A stretch of DNA of 64,000 bases, from positions 62,001-126,000 of the forward strand of contig CAWAVV010000005.1 in assembly GCA_963785565.1 (NCBI GenBank). The letters run 5' to 3'. Below, piece by piece: positions 56,812 through 64,000 of the stretch. Under the pieces are notes generated by a model, which did not search any database, was not told the origin of the DNA, and worked only from the letters and a program-made list of their open reading frames with translations. Made by a program: the position numbers and the translations under genes. Source of the stretch: AP-15 sp963785565 (GTDB taxonomy: Bacteria > Pseudomonadota > Alphaproteobacteria > ATCC43930 > CGMCC-115725). Position 1 is the stretch's first letter. The number at the start of each line of letters is the position of its first letter.

Positions 56812-57561
56812 ATGGCAGGCCACTCGCAATTTAAAAACATCATGTACCGGAAGGGCGCGCAGGACAAAAAGCGCGGCAAGGTCTTCACCAAGATCATCCG
56901 GGAATTGACGACTGCGGCCCGTACCGGACTGCCCGATCCCGCTGCGAACCCGCGGCTGCGCGCGGCGGTGCTGGCCGCCCGCCAGGCCAACATGCCGAAG
57001 GACACCGTCGACCGCGCGATTCGGCGCGGCGTCGGCGGTGAGGCCAATTCGGCCTATGACGAGGTGCGCTACGAAGGCTATGGCCCGGGTGGGACCGCGG
57101 TCATCGTCGAGGCGCTGACCGACAACCGCAACCGCACCGCGAGCGAAATCCGCGCCGCCTTTACCAAGGCCGGGGGCGCGCTCGGCGAGACCAACAGTGT
57201 CGGTTTCCTTTTCGATCGCGTCGGCGAGATCATCTATCCGGCGGGAGCGGCCGGCGCCGAGGACATGTTCGAGGCGGTCATCGAGGCCGGCGCCGACAAT
57301 GTCGAAAGCGATGCCGAGCAGCATCTCGTGACCAGCGCGGCCGACGATTTCAACACTGTGCGCGACGCGCTCGAACAACACTTCGGCCCGGCCGCTTCGG
57401 CCCGGCTCGCTTGGCGGGCAAAGACGACGGCGCCGATCGACGAGGACAACGCGATCGCGCTATTCAAGCTGCTCGAGACGCTCGAGGACAGCGACGATGT
57501 CCAGAACGTCTACGCCAATTTCGAAGTGGCTGAGGACGTAATGGCGCGGCTCGGCGCCTGA
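56812..57561 (+). CDS. yebC: YebC/PmpR-family protein
   Basis: A 249-residue TACO1/YebC-type protein. AGHSQFKNIMYRKGAQDKKR and GKVFTKIIRELTTAAR are the start, then ANMPKDTVDRAIRRG, YEGYGPGGTAVIVEALTDNR, NRTASEIRAAFTKAGGALGE and a C-terminal acidic domain. The family acts as DNA-binding regulator and, in recent work, in translation of poly-proline-containing proteins. It is intact and lies directly before ruvC, the usual order. Confidence 0.94.
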   Translation: MAGHSQFKNIMYRKGAQDKKRGKVFTKIIRELTTAARTGLPDPAANPRLRAAVLAARQANMPKDTVDRAIRRGVGGEANSAYDEVRYEGYGPGGTAVIVEALTDNRNRTASEIRAAFTKAGGALGETNSVGFLFDRVGEIIYPAGAAGAEDMFEAVIEAGADNVESDAEQHLVTSAADDFNTVRDALEQHFGPAASARLAWRAKTTAPIDEDNAIALFKLLETLEDSDDVQNVYANFEVAEDVMARLGA

Positions 57562-57632
57562 GAATGACCGATCGAGCCGAGCCGACTTCGTACTCCCATT
57601 CCCTCCGGTTCGGGGGAGAGGGGTTCTAGGCG

Positions 57633-58127
57633 ATGCGCGTCTTGGGGCTCGATCCCGGGCTGAGGCATACCGGCTGGGGAGTTATCGACGTCGACGGCAA
57701 TCGTCTTACCCATGTCGCGAACGGGGTGTCGCACGCCGCGACCGATCAGCCGCTGGCGATGCGGCTGGTGTCGCTGTTTCGCCAGATCGGCGATGTGCTC
57801 GAACGCTTTCACCCTGACGAGGCCGCAGTAGAGGAGACCTTCGTCAATCGCAACCCGGCCTCTACCTTGAAGCTCGGCGTCGCCCGCGGCGTCGTGCTGC
57901 TGGCTCCGGCCGAGCGCGGGCTGCCGGTCGCCGAATATTCGGCCAATCTGATCAAAAAAGCGGTCGTCGGGGCGGGGCATGCCGAGAAGTCGCAAGTGCA
58001 GATGATGGTTCGGCGGATCTTGCCCGGCTGCGAGACCGGTGCGCCCGACGCCGCCGATGCCCTCGCCGTGGCGATCTGCCACGCGCACCTCGCACTGACC
58101 CGCCGCGCCTGGGAAGCATTCCGATGA
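57633..58127 (+). CDS. ruvC: Crossover junction endodeoxyribonuclease RuvC
   Basis: A 164-residue Holliday-junction resolvase. MRVLGLDPGLRHTGWGVID carries the first catalytic Asp (Asp7), AVEETFVNRNPASTLKLGVA the Glu and Asn region, and DAADALAVAICHAHLAL the two further catalytic Asp residues. It overlaps ruvA by four bases (ATGA). It resolves junctions moved by RuvAB. Confidence 0.95.
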   Translation: MRVLGLDPGLRHTGWGVIDVDGNRLTHVANGVSHAATDQPLAMRLVSLFRQIGDVLERFHPDEAAVEETFVNRNPASTLKLGVARGVVLLAPAERGLPVAEYSANLIKKAVVGAGHAEKSQVQMMVRRILPGCETGAPDAADALAVAICHAHLALTRRAWEAFR

Positions 58128-58735
58128 TCGCCCGGCTCGCCGGGATCGTCGATTCGGTCGGCGAGGACAGCGCGGTGATCGACATCGGCGGGGTCGGTTA
58201 TCTCGCCTTCTGCTCGACCCGGACGATTGGCCGATTGCCGCCGGCGGGAGCCCCCGCGCGCCTGTTGATCGAGACGCATGTGCGCGAGGACCACATCCAC
58301 CTCTACGGCTTTATTGACGCGGCCGAACGCGACTGGTTCCGGCTGCTGACGACCGTTCAGGGGGTGGGCGCGCGACTGGCCCTTTCGATCCTGTCAGCTG
58401 TGCCCGCCGAGGAACTCGGTCTCGCCATTTTCGCCCAAGATCGCGCGGTGCTGGCGCGTGCCGACGGAGTCGGACCCAGGCTCGCCGCGCGCATCGTCAA
58501 CGAGCTCAAGGACAAGGTTGGCGGGCTCGCCCCCGCGCCGTCTCTGTCCACGCCGCCGGCATCCTCGGCCGGCGCCCACAGCGGCCCGGCTGCCGACGCC
58601 GTTTCGGCGCTGGTCAATCTCCAATGGGGACGCGCCGAGGCCTTTGCCGCGGTAGGGATGGCAATGAACCGGCTCGGCAGTGGCGCCGGGGTCGACGCGC
58701 TGATCCGCGCCGCCCTCCAGGAGCGCGCCCCATGA
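58124..58735 (+). CDS. ruvA: Holliday junction helicase subunit RuvA
   Basis: A 203-residue junction-binding protein. MIARLAGIVDSVGEDSAVID is the OB-fold start; THVREDHIHLYGFIDAAERD, FRLLTTVQGVGARLALSIL (first helix-hairpin-helix) and ADGVGPRLAARIVNELKDKV (second) follow, with a Pro/Ala linker and the C-terminal RuvB-binding helical domain. It overlaps ruvC and precedes ruvB by 13 bases. Confidence 0.95.
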   Translation: MIARLAGIVDSVGEDSAVIDIGGVGYLAFCSTRTIGRLPPAGAPARLLIETHVREDHIHLYGFIDAAERDWFRLLTTVQGVGARLALSILSAVPAEELGLAIFAQDRAVLARADGVGPRLAARIVNELKDKVGGLAPAPSLSTPPASSAGAHSGPAADAVSALVNLQWGRAEAFAAVGMAMNRLGSGAGVDALIRAALQERAP

Positions 58736-58748
58736 GAGCCGTCAGGTC

Positions 58749-59819
58749 ATGAGCGAGGCCGGATCACGCATCATCGCCCCCGAACGCGCCGAGCAGGATG
58801 CCGCCGAGGCTTCGCTGCGGCCGCTGACATTGGCCGAATTCGTCGGCCAGCGCCAGCTGCGAGACAATTTGGGCGTCTTTATCGAGGCCGCCAAAGCGCG
58901 CGGCGAAGCGCTCGACCACGTTTTGTTGTTCGGGCCGCCGGGGCTCGGCAAAACCACCTTGGCGCAGATCGTTGCGCGCGAGATGGGGGTGGGCTTTCGC
59001 GCTACTTCGGGCCCGGTCGTTCAACGTGCTGGCGATCTCGCCGCGCTTTTGACCAATCTCCAGCCACGCGACGTGCTGTTTATCGACGAAATCCATCGGC
59101 TGGCGCCCTCGGTGGAGGAAATCCTCTATCCGGCGATGGAGGATTTCCACCTCGATCTGATCATTGGCGAAGGGCCGGGCGCTCATTCCATTCGCTATCC
59201 GTTGCCGCCCTTCACGCTGGTCGGAGCCACGACCCGGTCGGGGCTGATCACCCGACCTTTGCGCGAACGCTTTGGCATCCCGCTGCGGCTGTTGTTTTAC
59301 GAACCGGCCGAGCTCGCGATAATCGTCGGCCGCGGCGCCCGGGTGCTCGCCTTCGATTTGCGGGCCGACGGCGCCGCCGAGGTCGCCCGCCGCGCCCGCG
59401 GCACGCCGCGGGTGGCGATGCGTCTGCTGCGGCGGGTTCGCGACTTTGCCGCGGTCGAGGGCCTGGCGATGGTCGACCTTGCCGCGGCCGACGCGGCGCT
59501 GTTGCGGCTCGAAGTCGACGGGTGCGGGCTCGACGGCATGGACCGGCGCTATCTGCGCTGCATCGCCGAGAACTACGGTGGCGGCCCGGTCGGAGTCGAG
59601 ACCATGGCGGCGGCTCTCGGTGACGAGCGCGACGTCGTCGAAGAGGTCATCGAGCCATACCTGATCCAGGAAGGGTTTGTGCAGCGCACGCCGCGCGGCC
59701 GCATGCTGACCCAGCTCGCCTTTCGCCATCTTGGCCTGCCGATGCCGGAGGTGCTGCCGGCCCAGCTCGACCTTTTGGCGCGCCTGGCGGCCGCCGACGA
59801 GGCCGAGGAGGCGCCGTGA
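58749..59819 (+). CDS. ruvB: Holliday junction helicase ATPase RuvB
   Basis: A 356-residue AAA+ motor for branch migration. RPLTLAEFVGQRQLRDNLGV, Walker A FGPPGLGKTTLAQIVAREMG (62-70), Walker B VLFIDEIHRLAPSVEEILYP, sensor GATTRSGLITRPLRERFGI (with arginine finger region) and C-terminal winged-helix TPRGRMLTQLAFRHL are all present. Intact. The following tolQ is 72 bases away; the ybgC thioesterase gene usually found there is missing. Confidence 0.96.
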   Translation: MSEAGSRIIAPERAEQDAAEASLRPLTLAEFVGQRQLRDNLGVFIEAAKARGEALDHVLLFGPPGLGKTTLAQIVAREMGVGFRATSGPVVQRAGDLAALLTNLQPRDVLFIDEIHRLAPSVEEILYPAMEDFHLDLIIGEGPGAHSIRYPLPPFTLVGATTRSGLITRPLRERFGIPLRLLFYEPAELAIIVGRGARVLAFDLRADGAAEVARRARGTPRVAMRLLRRVRDFAAVEGLAMVDLAAADAALLRLEVDGCGLDGMDRRYLRCIAENYGGGPVGVETMAAALGDERDVVEEVIEPYLIQEGFVQRTPRGRMLTQLAFRHLGLPMPEVLPAQLDLLARLAAADEAEEAP

Positions 59820-59890
59820 CGCCGCCGCGGACACCGATGCCGATGCCCACACCGACGATCGTCCAAAAGACGCCATAAAAGGTTCAAAGA

Positions 59891-60619
59891 ATGCCGCCTT
59901 CCGCTGTCGACACCCTGCCGCTCGCCGGTGCGGTTCCTCATGACCTTTCGATCATTGCGTTGTTTGTGCAATCAGATGCCATCGTCAAAATCGTCATGCT
60001 GATCTTGCTGCTCGCCTCGTTCTGGTCGTGGGCGGTCATATTCGACAAGGTGATCCGGTTGCGCCGCCTGCGCCATGCGGCGTCGAGCTTCGAGGAAAGC
60101 TTCTGGTCGGGTGGCTCGCTTGACGATCTTTACGAGCGCGTCGGCCAGCGTCCGCCCGATCCGATGACCGCGGTGTTTTCGGCGGCGATGCGCGAGTGGC
60201 GGCGCAGCGCCGCCAAGGGCCTGCTCGGCACCGCGATCATGCGCGCGAGCCTGCAGCAGCGTATCGAGCGGGTCATGAACGTCACCGTCGGCCGCGAGAT
60301 GGAGAGGGTCGAGCGCTTCATGGCGTTTCTCGCCACGGTCGGCGCGACCGCGCCGTTCGTCGGGCTGTTCGGCACGGTCTGGGGCATCATGGACAGCTTT
60401 CAGTCGATCGCCGCCTCCAAGAACACCAGCCTCGCGGTCGTCGCCCCTGGCATCGCCGAATCGCTGTTCGCGACCGCGCTCGGCCTCGTCGCCGCGATCC
60501 CTGCGGTCATCGCCTACAACAAGCTGGCAACCGATTTCGGGCGATACGCCGGGCGGCTCGAAGCCTTTTCCTCGGAATTCAGTGCGATCCTGTCGCGCCA
60601 GCTCGACGAGAGGCCCTGA
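59891..60619 (+). CDS. tolQ: Tol-Pal system inner-membrane protein TolQ
   Basis: A 242-residue proton-channel subunit with three membrane helices (LFVQSDAIVKIVMLILLLAS; FLATVGATAPFVGLFGTVWG; SLFATALGLVAAIPAVIAYN). The conserved VGATAPFVGLFGTVWGIMDS (split here) and AAIPAVIAYN motifs are present. With TolR it harnesses proton motive force to energise TolA and keep the outer membrane attached during division. Confidence 0.95.
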   Translation: MPPSAVDTLPLAGAVPHDLSIIALFVQSDAIVKIVMLILLLASFWSWAVIFDKVIRLRRLRHAASSFEESFWSGGSLDDLYERVGQRPPDPMTAVFSAAMREWRRSAAKGLLGTAIMRASLQQRIERVMNVTVGREMERVERFMAFLATVGATAPFVGLFGTVWGIMDSFQSIAASKNTSLAVVAPGIAESLFATALGLVAAIPAVIAYNKLATDFGRYAGRLEAFSSEFSAILSRQLDERP

Positions 60620-60622
60620 CCA

Positions 60623-61123
60623 GTGGCGCTGTCGAGCCTCAGCGGGAACGGCCGCGTTATTCGCGCCGGGCGCTATCGGCCGATGGCCGAAATCAATGTG
60701 ACGCCGCTCGTCGATGTCATGCTGGTGCTGCTCGTCGTCTTCATGGTCGCCGCCCCGCTGCTGACCGTGGGGGTGCCGGTCGACTTGCCCCAGACCCAGG
60801 CGCCGCCGATCACCGAGCCGAAAGAGCCGCTGGTCATCACCGTCAACAACGAGGGCAAGATCTTTATCCAAGACACCGAGTTGCCAACCGAAGCCCTTGT
60901 GCCACGCCTGCAGGCGATCACCGGGGCCAACCCCGACGCACTTGTTTATGTCAGGGCCGACAAGTCGATCGATTACGGCCGCGTGCTCGAGGTCATGAGC
61001 CTGATCAGCGCTGCGGGCTTTCGCAAGGTTTCGCTGATCGCGCAGTCGCCGAGAGGAGTGGCGGACACGGCCGCCCATGACGCTGCAACCGCCGCGACCC
61101 CGGCACGGACTGCAAAGCACTGA
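60623..61123 (+). CDS. tolR: Tol-Pal system protein TolR (ExbD/TolR family)
   Basis: A 166-residue ExbD/TolR protein. A single membrane helix (VDVMLVLLVVFMVAAPLLTV) carries the conserved proton-path Asp just before it (PLVDVML). MAEINVTPLVDV is the family start, and PITEPKEPLVITVNNEGKIF and FRKVSLIAQSP are in the periplasmic domain. Start GTG 60623. It forms the motor with TolQ. Confidence 0.94.
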   Translation: MALSSLSGNGRVIRAGRYRPMAEINVTPLVDVMLVLLVVFMVAAPLLTVGVPVDLPQTQAPPITEPKEPLVITVNNEGKIFIQDTELPTEALVPRLQAITGANPDALVYVRADKSIDYGRVLEVMSLISAAGFRKVSLIAQSPRGVADTAAHDAATAATPARTAKH

Positions 61124-61147
61124 GAACCGGTCCACGGGCGCGCAAGG

Positions 61148-62137
61148 ATGAGCTTGGCCATTGCCGAACCGGCCCTCCCGCCGGAACCTCAGCTCCCGGA
61201 GGCGATGCCCGACGGCGTCGGTCGGCGCGGCCTCGCCTTGTCGGGAGTATTGCATCTCGTCCTCGGCAGCCTGTTCATCTTTGGTCTCCCGACCTTGTTT
61301 CACCCGCCGACACCGCAGGAAATGCCGATCGCGGTTCAGCTGGTGACGATGGGGCCAGAGACCCGGGCGACGCATCCCAACCCGAATATGCCCGAACGCG
61401 ACGCCAAGCCGGATGTGCCGGTGCCGGGTCCACCGGGGCCGAAGCCCGAGCCCGAGCCGACCCCGCCTCAACCGGCGCCGCCGCCTTCCGCCGCCGCCAC
61501 CCCGCCAGCTCCGCCAACGCCGGCGCCCCCCGAACAAAAGCCCGCGCCACCCCCTCCGCTGCCCGAGCCCAAACCGGCGCCGCCGCCGCCACCGCCAAAG
61601 CCGGTTGAGAAGGTCGAAGCGCCCGTACCCACGAGCGCAAAGCCGCACCCGCTGGCACGGACCCAGGAAAAGGCCGAAGCCAATAAATACGATCCCGGCC
61701 AGTTCGACGCGCTGTTGAAAAATCTGGCCGCGCAGGACACCGCCCCATCGCCGGACGAGCCGCCGCAGAGAATGCGGATTGCCTCGGGTACGGCGTCGTC
61801 GCAGCCCCGCGCGCCTTTGGGCAGTCAGCTGAGCGCGAGCGAGGTCGACATGATCCGTGAGCAGATCTCGCGCTGCTGGAACATCCCGGCGGGCGCACGC
61901 GACGCCAAGGATCTGGTCGTCGAACTCCGGGTCGAAGTCGGACCCGACGGCATGGTGCAACAGGCGGCGATCGTCGATCAGGGGCGACTCGCCGCCGACC
62001 CGTTCTTCCGCGCCGCCGCGGAAAGCGCCCGGCGCGCCTTTTTCAACCCGCTATGCCGGCCACTGCGCCTGCCGCCCGACAAATACGATGTCTGGAAGGA
62101 CATGGTGGTCGATTTCAGCCCAAAGGATTTGTTATGA
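61148..62137 (+). CDS. tolA: Cell envelope integrity protein TolA
   Basis: A 329-residue TolA. One membrane helix (GLALSGVLHLVLGSLFIFGL) is followed by a long Pro-rich linker (about 90-170; APPPSAAATPPAPPTPAPPE) instead of the long Ala/Lys coiled coil of enteric TolA. The C-terminal domain (LSASEVDMIREQISRCWNIP, VVELRVEVGPDGMVQQAAIV, DPFFRAAAESARRAFFNPLC) is the TonB-like fold that contacts TolB and Pal. Its stop overlaps the tolB start (ATGA). Confidence 0.92.
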   Translation: MSLAIAEPALPPEPQLPEAMPDGVGRRGLALSGVLHLVLGSLFIFGLPTLFHPPTPQEMPIAVQLVTMGPETRATHPNPNMPERDAKPDVPVPGPPGPKPEPEPTPPQPAPPPSAAATPPAPPTPAPPEQKPAPPPPLPEPKPAPPPPPPKPVEKVEAPVPTSAKPHPLARTQEKAEANKYDPGQFDALLKNLAAQDTAPSPDEPPQRMRIASGTASSQPRAPLGSQLSASEVDMIREQISRCWNIPAGARDAKDLVVELRVEVGPDGMVQQAAIVDQGRLAADPFFRAAAESARRAFFNPLCRPLRLPPDKYDVWKDMVVDFSPKDLL

Positions 62138-63477
62138 ACAAAAGCCGCCTCGTATTTTCCGGCGCGCTGACCATCTTGCTCGCTGCCCTGGTATGGACGG
62201 GCGCGCCGGCGCGCGCCGAGCTGCGGATCGACATCACCAGCGGCCAAGTCCAGCCGATGCCGATTGCAATCCCAGCCTTTGCCGGTGCGGGCGGCGGTGA
62301 AGCGCAGGCCGGGAGCAACATCGCCGGCGTGATCTCGGCCGATCTCGAACGCTCGGGACTGTTTCGGCCGATCGATCCGCGAAGCTTTATCCAGAACGTA
62401 TCGGCGACCGACGGCGCCGCGCCCCGATTTGGCGACTGGCGGCAGCTCAACGCGCAGGCGCTGGTCACCGGCTCGGTCCAAACTCAAGGTGACGGAAGGC
62501 TCGGGGTCCAGTTCCGGCTGTGGGATGTGTTTGCCGAGCAGAAGCTGACCGGCTTTGGCTATACGACGACGCAGCAGAATTGGCGCCGCATCGCCCACAT
62601 CATCGCCGACGAGATCTACAAGCGGATCACCGGCGAGGAGGGATATTTCGACACCCGCATCGTCTATGTCGCCGAGTCCGGCCCGGCTCAGGACCGGATC
62701 AAGCGCCTGGCGATCATGGATCAGGACGGCGCCAACAACAAATACCTGACCGATGGGCGGGCGCTGGTGCTGACCCCGCGCTTCTCGCCGACGGCGCAGG
62801 AGATCACCTACCTGTCCTACGCGGGCAAGACGCCGCGCGCCTACGTGCTGAATATCGATACCTTGCAGCAGGAGGTGATCGGCGACTTTCCCGGTATGAC
62901 CTTCGCCCCGCGGTTTTCGCCCGATGGCAATCGGGTCGTCTTGAGCCGCGCCGAAAACGGCGCCACCAACATCTATGCCTTCGATCTGCGCACGCACCGG
63001 GCGACGCGCTTGACCGACAGCCAGGCGATCGACACCTCGCCGTGCTACTCGCCGGATGGCAGCCAGATCGTGTTCAATTCCGATCGCGGCGGTTCACAGC
63101 AGATCTACGTGATGAGCGCCGGCGGCGGCGGTGCTAGGCGGATCAGCTTTGGGTCTGGTAAATACGGCACACCGGTGTGGTCGCCACGCGGCGATCTGAT
63201 CGCCTTCACCAAGATCGGCGGCGGCTCGTTCTATATCGGGGTGATGCATCCGGACGGCTCGGGCGAAAGGCTGTTGACGCAGGGTTTTCTCGTCGAAGGG
63301 CCGACTTGGGCGCCCAATGGCCGGGTATTGATGTATTTCAGTCAAGGGCCATCCGATTCGCGCGGCTACGGCGGTTCGCCGCACCTGCAAACAATCGACT
63401 TGACTGGATACAACCAGCGTGACGTGCCTACTCCGGGAGCCGCGTCGGATCCGGCCTGGTCTCCCTTGCTGCGCTGA
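62134..63477 (+). CDS. tolB: Tol-Pal system beta-propeller protein TolB
   Basis: A 447-residue periplasmic protein. A signal peptide (SRLVFSGALTILLAALVWTGAPARA) precedes the N-terminal domain LRIDITSGQVQPMPIAIPAF, then propeller blades with FSPDGNRVVLSRAENGATNI, DTSPCYSPDGSQIVFNSDRG, GTPVWSPRGDLIAFTKIGG and GPTWAPNGRVLMYFS. ATG 62134 is chosen because it gives the signal peptide and overlaps tolA; the frame upstream is spurious. Confidence 0.95.
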   Translation: MNKSRLVFSGALTILLAALVWTGAPARAELRIDITSGQVQPMPIAIPAFAGAGGGEAQAGSNIAGVISADLERSGLFRPIDPRSFIQNVSATDGAAPRFGDWRQLNAQALVTGSVQTQGDGRLGVQFRLWDVFAEQKLTGFGYTTTQQNWRRIAHIIADEIYKRITGEEGYFDTRIVYVAESGPAQDRIKRLAIMDQDGANNKYLTDGRALVLTPRFSPTAQEITYLSYAGKTPRAYVLNIDTLQQEVIGDFPGMTFAPRFSPDGNRVVLSRAENGATNIYAFDLRTHRATRLTDSQAIDTSPCYSPDGSQIVFNSDRGGSQQIYVMSAGGGGARRISFGSGKYGTPVWSPRGDLIAFTKIGGGSFYIGVMHPDGSGERLLTQGFLVEGPTWAPNGRVLMYFSQGPSDSRGYGGSPHLQTIDLTGYNQRDVPTPGAASDPAWSPLLR

Positions 63478-63524
63478 GCAGCCGCAGGATATTGTCCGCG
63501 CCGTTTTCGCAGGGGTTTAACGAT

Positions 63525-64000
63525 ATGCGTATGAAAGTCATTGGCTTGATGGGAGTTATTTTGCTGCTCGCCGCCTGCAGCAGCACGCCGCCGGCTCCAC
63601 CGCCCGGTCCGCCCGCGGGTCCAGGTGGCCCCGCTGCCGGTTCGGTCATCCCAGGCTCGCAGCAGGATCTGGCGCAAACCGCCGGCGACCGCGTTTTTTT
63701 CGAGTTCGACCGGTCGGATATCACCCCCGAAGCGCAGCAGATCCTGCAGCGGCAGGCTAGTTGGCTGCAGCACTACCCGAACGTCTCCGTCACGATTGAG
63801 GGTCATTGCGACGAGCGCGGCACGCGCGAGTACAACCTCGCCCTTGGCGAGCGCCGCGCCGCGGCGGTCAAGAATGTGCTGGTCGCGGCGGGCATCCCGG
63901 CATCGCGCATTTCGACGATCAGCTACGGCAAGGAGCGCCCGATCGTCCTGGGCTCGAACGAGGAAGCCTGGGCGCAGAATCGTGTCGCCATCACCACAGT
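63525..64000 (+). CDS. pal: Peptidoglycan-associated lipoprotein Pal (3' end outside window)
   Basis: The first 158 codons of Pal. A lipoprotein signal with lipobox LLAAC is followed by a Pro/Gly-rich linker and the OmpA-like domain (GDRVFFEFDRSDITPEAQQI, LQHYPNVSVTIEGHCDERGT, REYNLALGERRAAAVKNVLV, ISTISYGKERPI). The peptidoglycan-binding Asp and Arg of the EGHCDERGTREYN block are present. The last few residues and the stop are beyond the window. It completes the Tol-Pal trans-envelope complex. Confidence 0.95.
   Translation, partial: MRMKVIGLMGVILLLAACSSTPPAPPPGPPAGPGGPAAGSVIPGSQQDLAQTAGDRVFFEFDRSDITPEAQQILQRQASWLQHYPNVSVTIEGHCDERGTREYNLALGERRAAAVKNVLVAAGIPASRISTISYGKERPIVLGSNEEAWAQNRVAITT

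Noticed and set aside
61441..61660. Tandem Pro-rich repeats as a mobile or structural repeat
   Set aside because: They are the normal Pro-rich linker of this TolA type.
59972..61960. A 660-codon minus-strand frame opposite tolQRA
   Set aside because: Arg/Gly-rich low-complexity translation, a typical antisense shadow of high-GC genes; TolQ, TolR and TolA are unambiguous.

Overview
The window is high-GC bacterial DNA from an alphaproteobacterium, most likely Rhodospirillales-like. This is inferred from gene families and gene order: glyQ-glyS-ppdK, a DUF1476 gene near purS/purQ/purL/bolA/grxD, zapA followed by a 6S-RNA-like locus, yebC-ruvCAB, and tolQRAB-pal. No marker rRNA is present, so rank below class is an inference.

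Layout. 1-1370: 3' end of a patatin-like lipase, a decayed tyrosine-recombinase fragment and tRNA-Pro(CGG). 1439-10958: housekeeping genes (polyprenyl diphosphate synthase, DUF2007, TrmN6-like methyltransferase, S49 peptidase, a small Cys-rich membrane protein, glyQ, glyS, ppdK, and a secreted Pro-rich protein split over two frames). 10986-17685: ygfZ, then a tightly overlapping operon of heptosyltransferase, three further glycosyltransferases and asparagine synthase, which looks like a lipopolysaccharide core or surface-glycan locus. 17781-30990: an accessory region of decaying and catabolic genes. It holds a dead parDE pair, a MetX-like hydrolase, a GIN-domain protein, a broken nucleoside phosphorylase, DoxX, a CmcJ/NvfI-type oxidoreductase, an LLM flavin enzyme, a broken B12-binding radical SAM protein, a broken P450, an alpha/beta hydrolase, an amidase, a CHAP protein and a PBP-like remnant. 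31162-41000: grxD, bolA, purL, purQ, a hybrid histidine kinase lying between purQ and purS, purS, a TANGO2-family gene, DUF1476, a TauD dioxygenase, purB, a GNAT tail and IS debris. 41300-50320: mlaC, an amidohydrolase, PAP2, mutL, IS5 debris, a CBS/polyphosphate-kinase chimera, a Pit phosphate transporter, an orphan ABC-ATPase C-terminal domain and a second amidohydrolase. 50352-55077: a fused ICL/PEP-mutase protein, gap, a transketolase tail and two tandem beta-propeller genes. 55086-64000: coiled-coil protein, zapA, 6S RNA, ymdB-like, yebC, ruvC, ruvA, ruvB, tolQ, tolR, tolA, tolB and pal (cut by the window end).

Two themes stand out. First, many otherwise well-conserved genes (ppdK, ygfZ, a CmcJ/NvfI gene, an alpha/beta hydrolase, a CBS gene) are broken by what looks like one extra base, several of them in short homopolymers. 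This fits insertion-type sequencing error as well as real decay, whereas parDE, with a nonsense codon plus several shifts, looks genuinely dead. Second, repeats and fusions have entered coding sequence: a composite palindromic repeat sits in frame in glyS, a CBS protein runs into a ppk fragment, and an uncharacterised domain is fused to an ICL/PEP-mutase. I found no CRISPR array, prophage, or convincing complete new multi-gene system.
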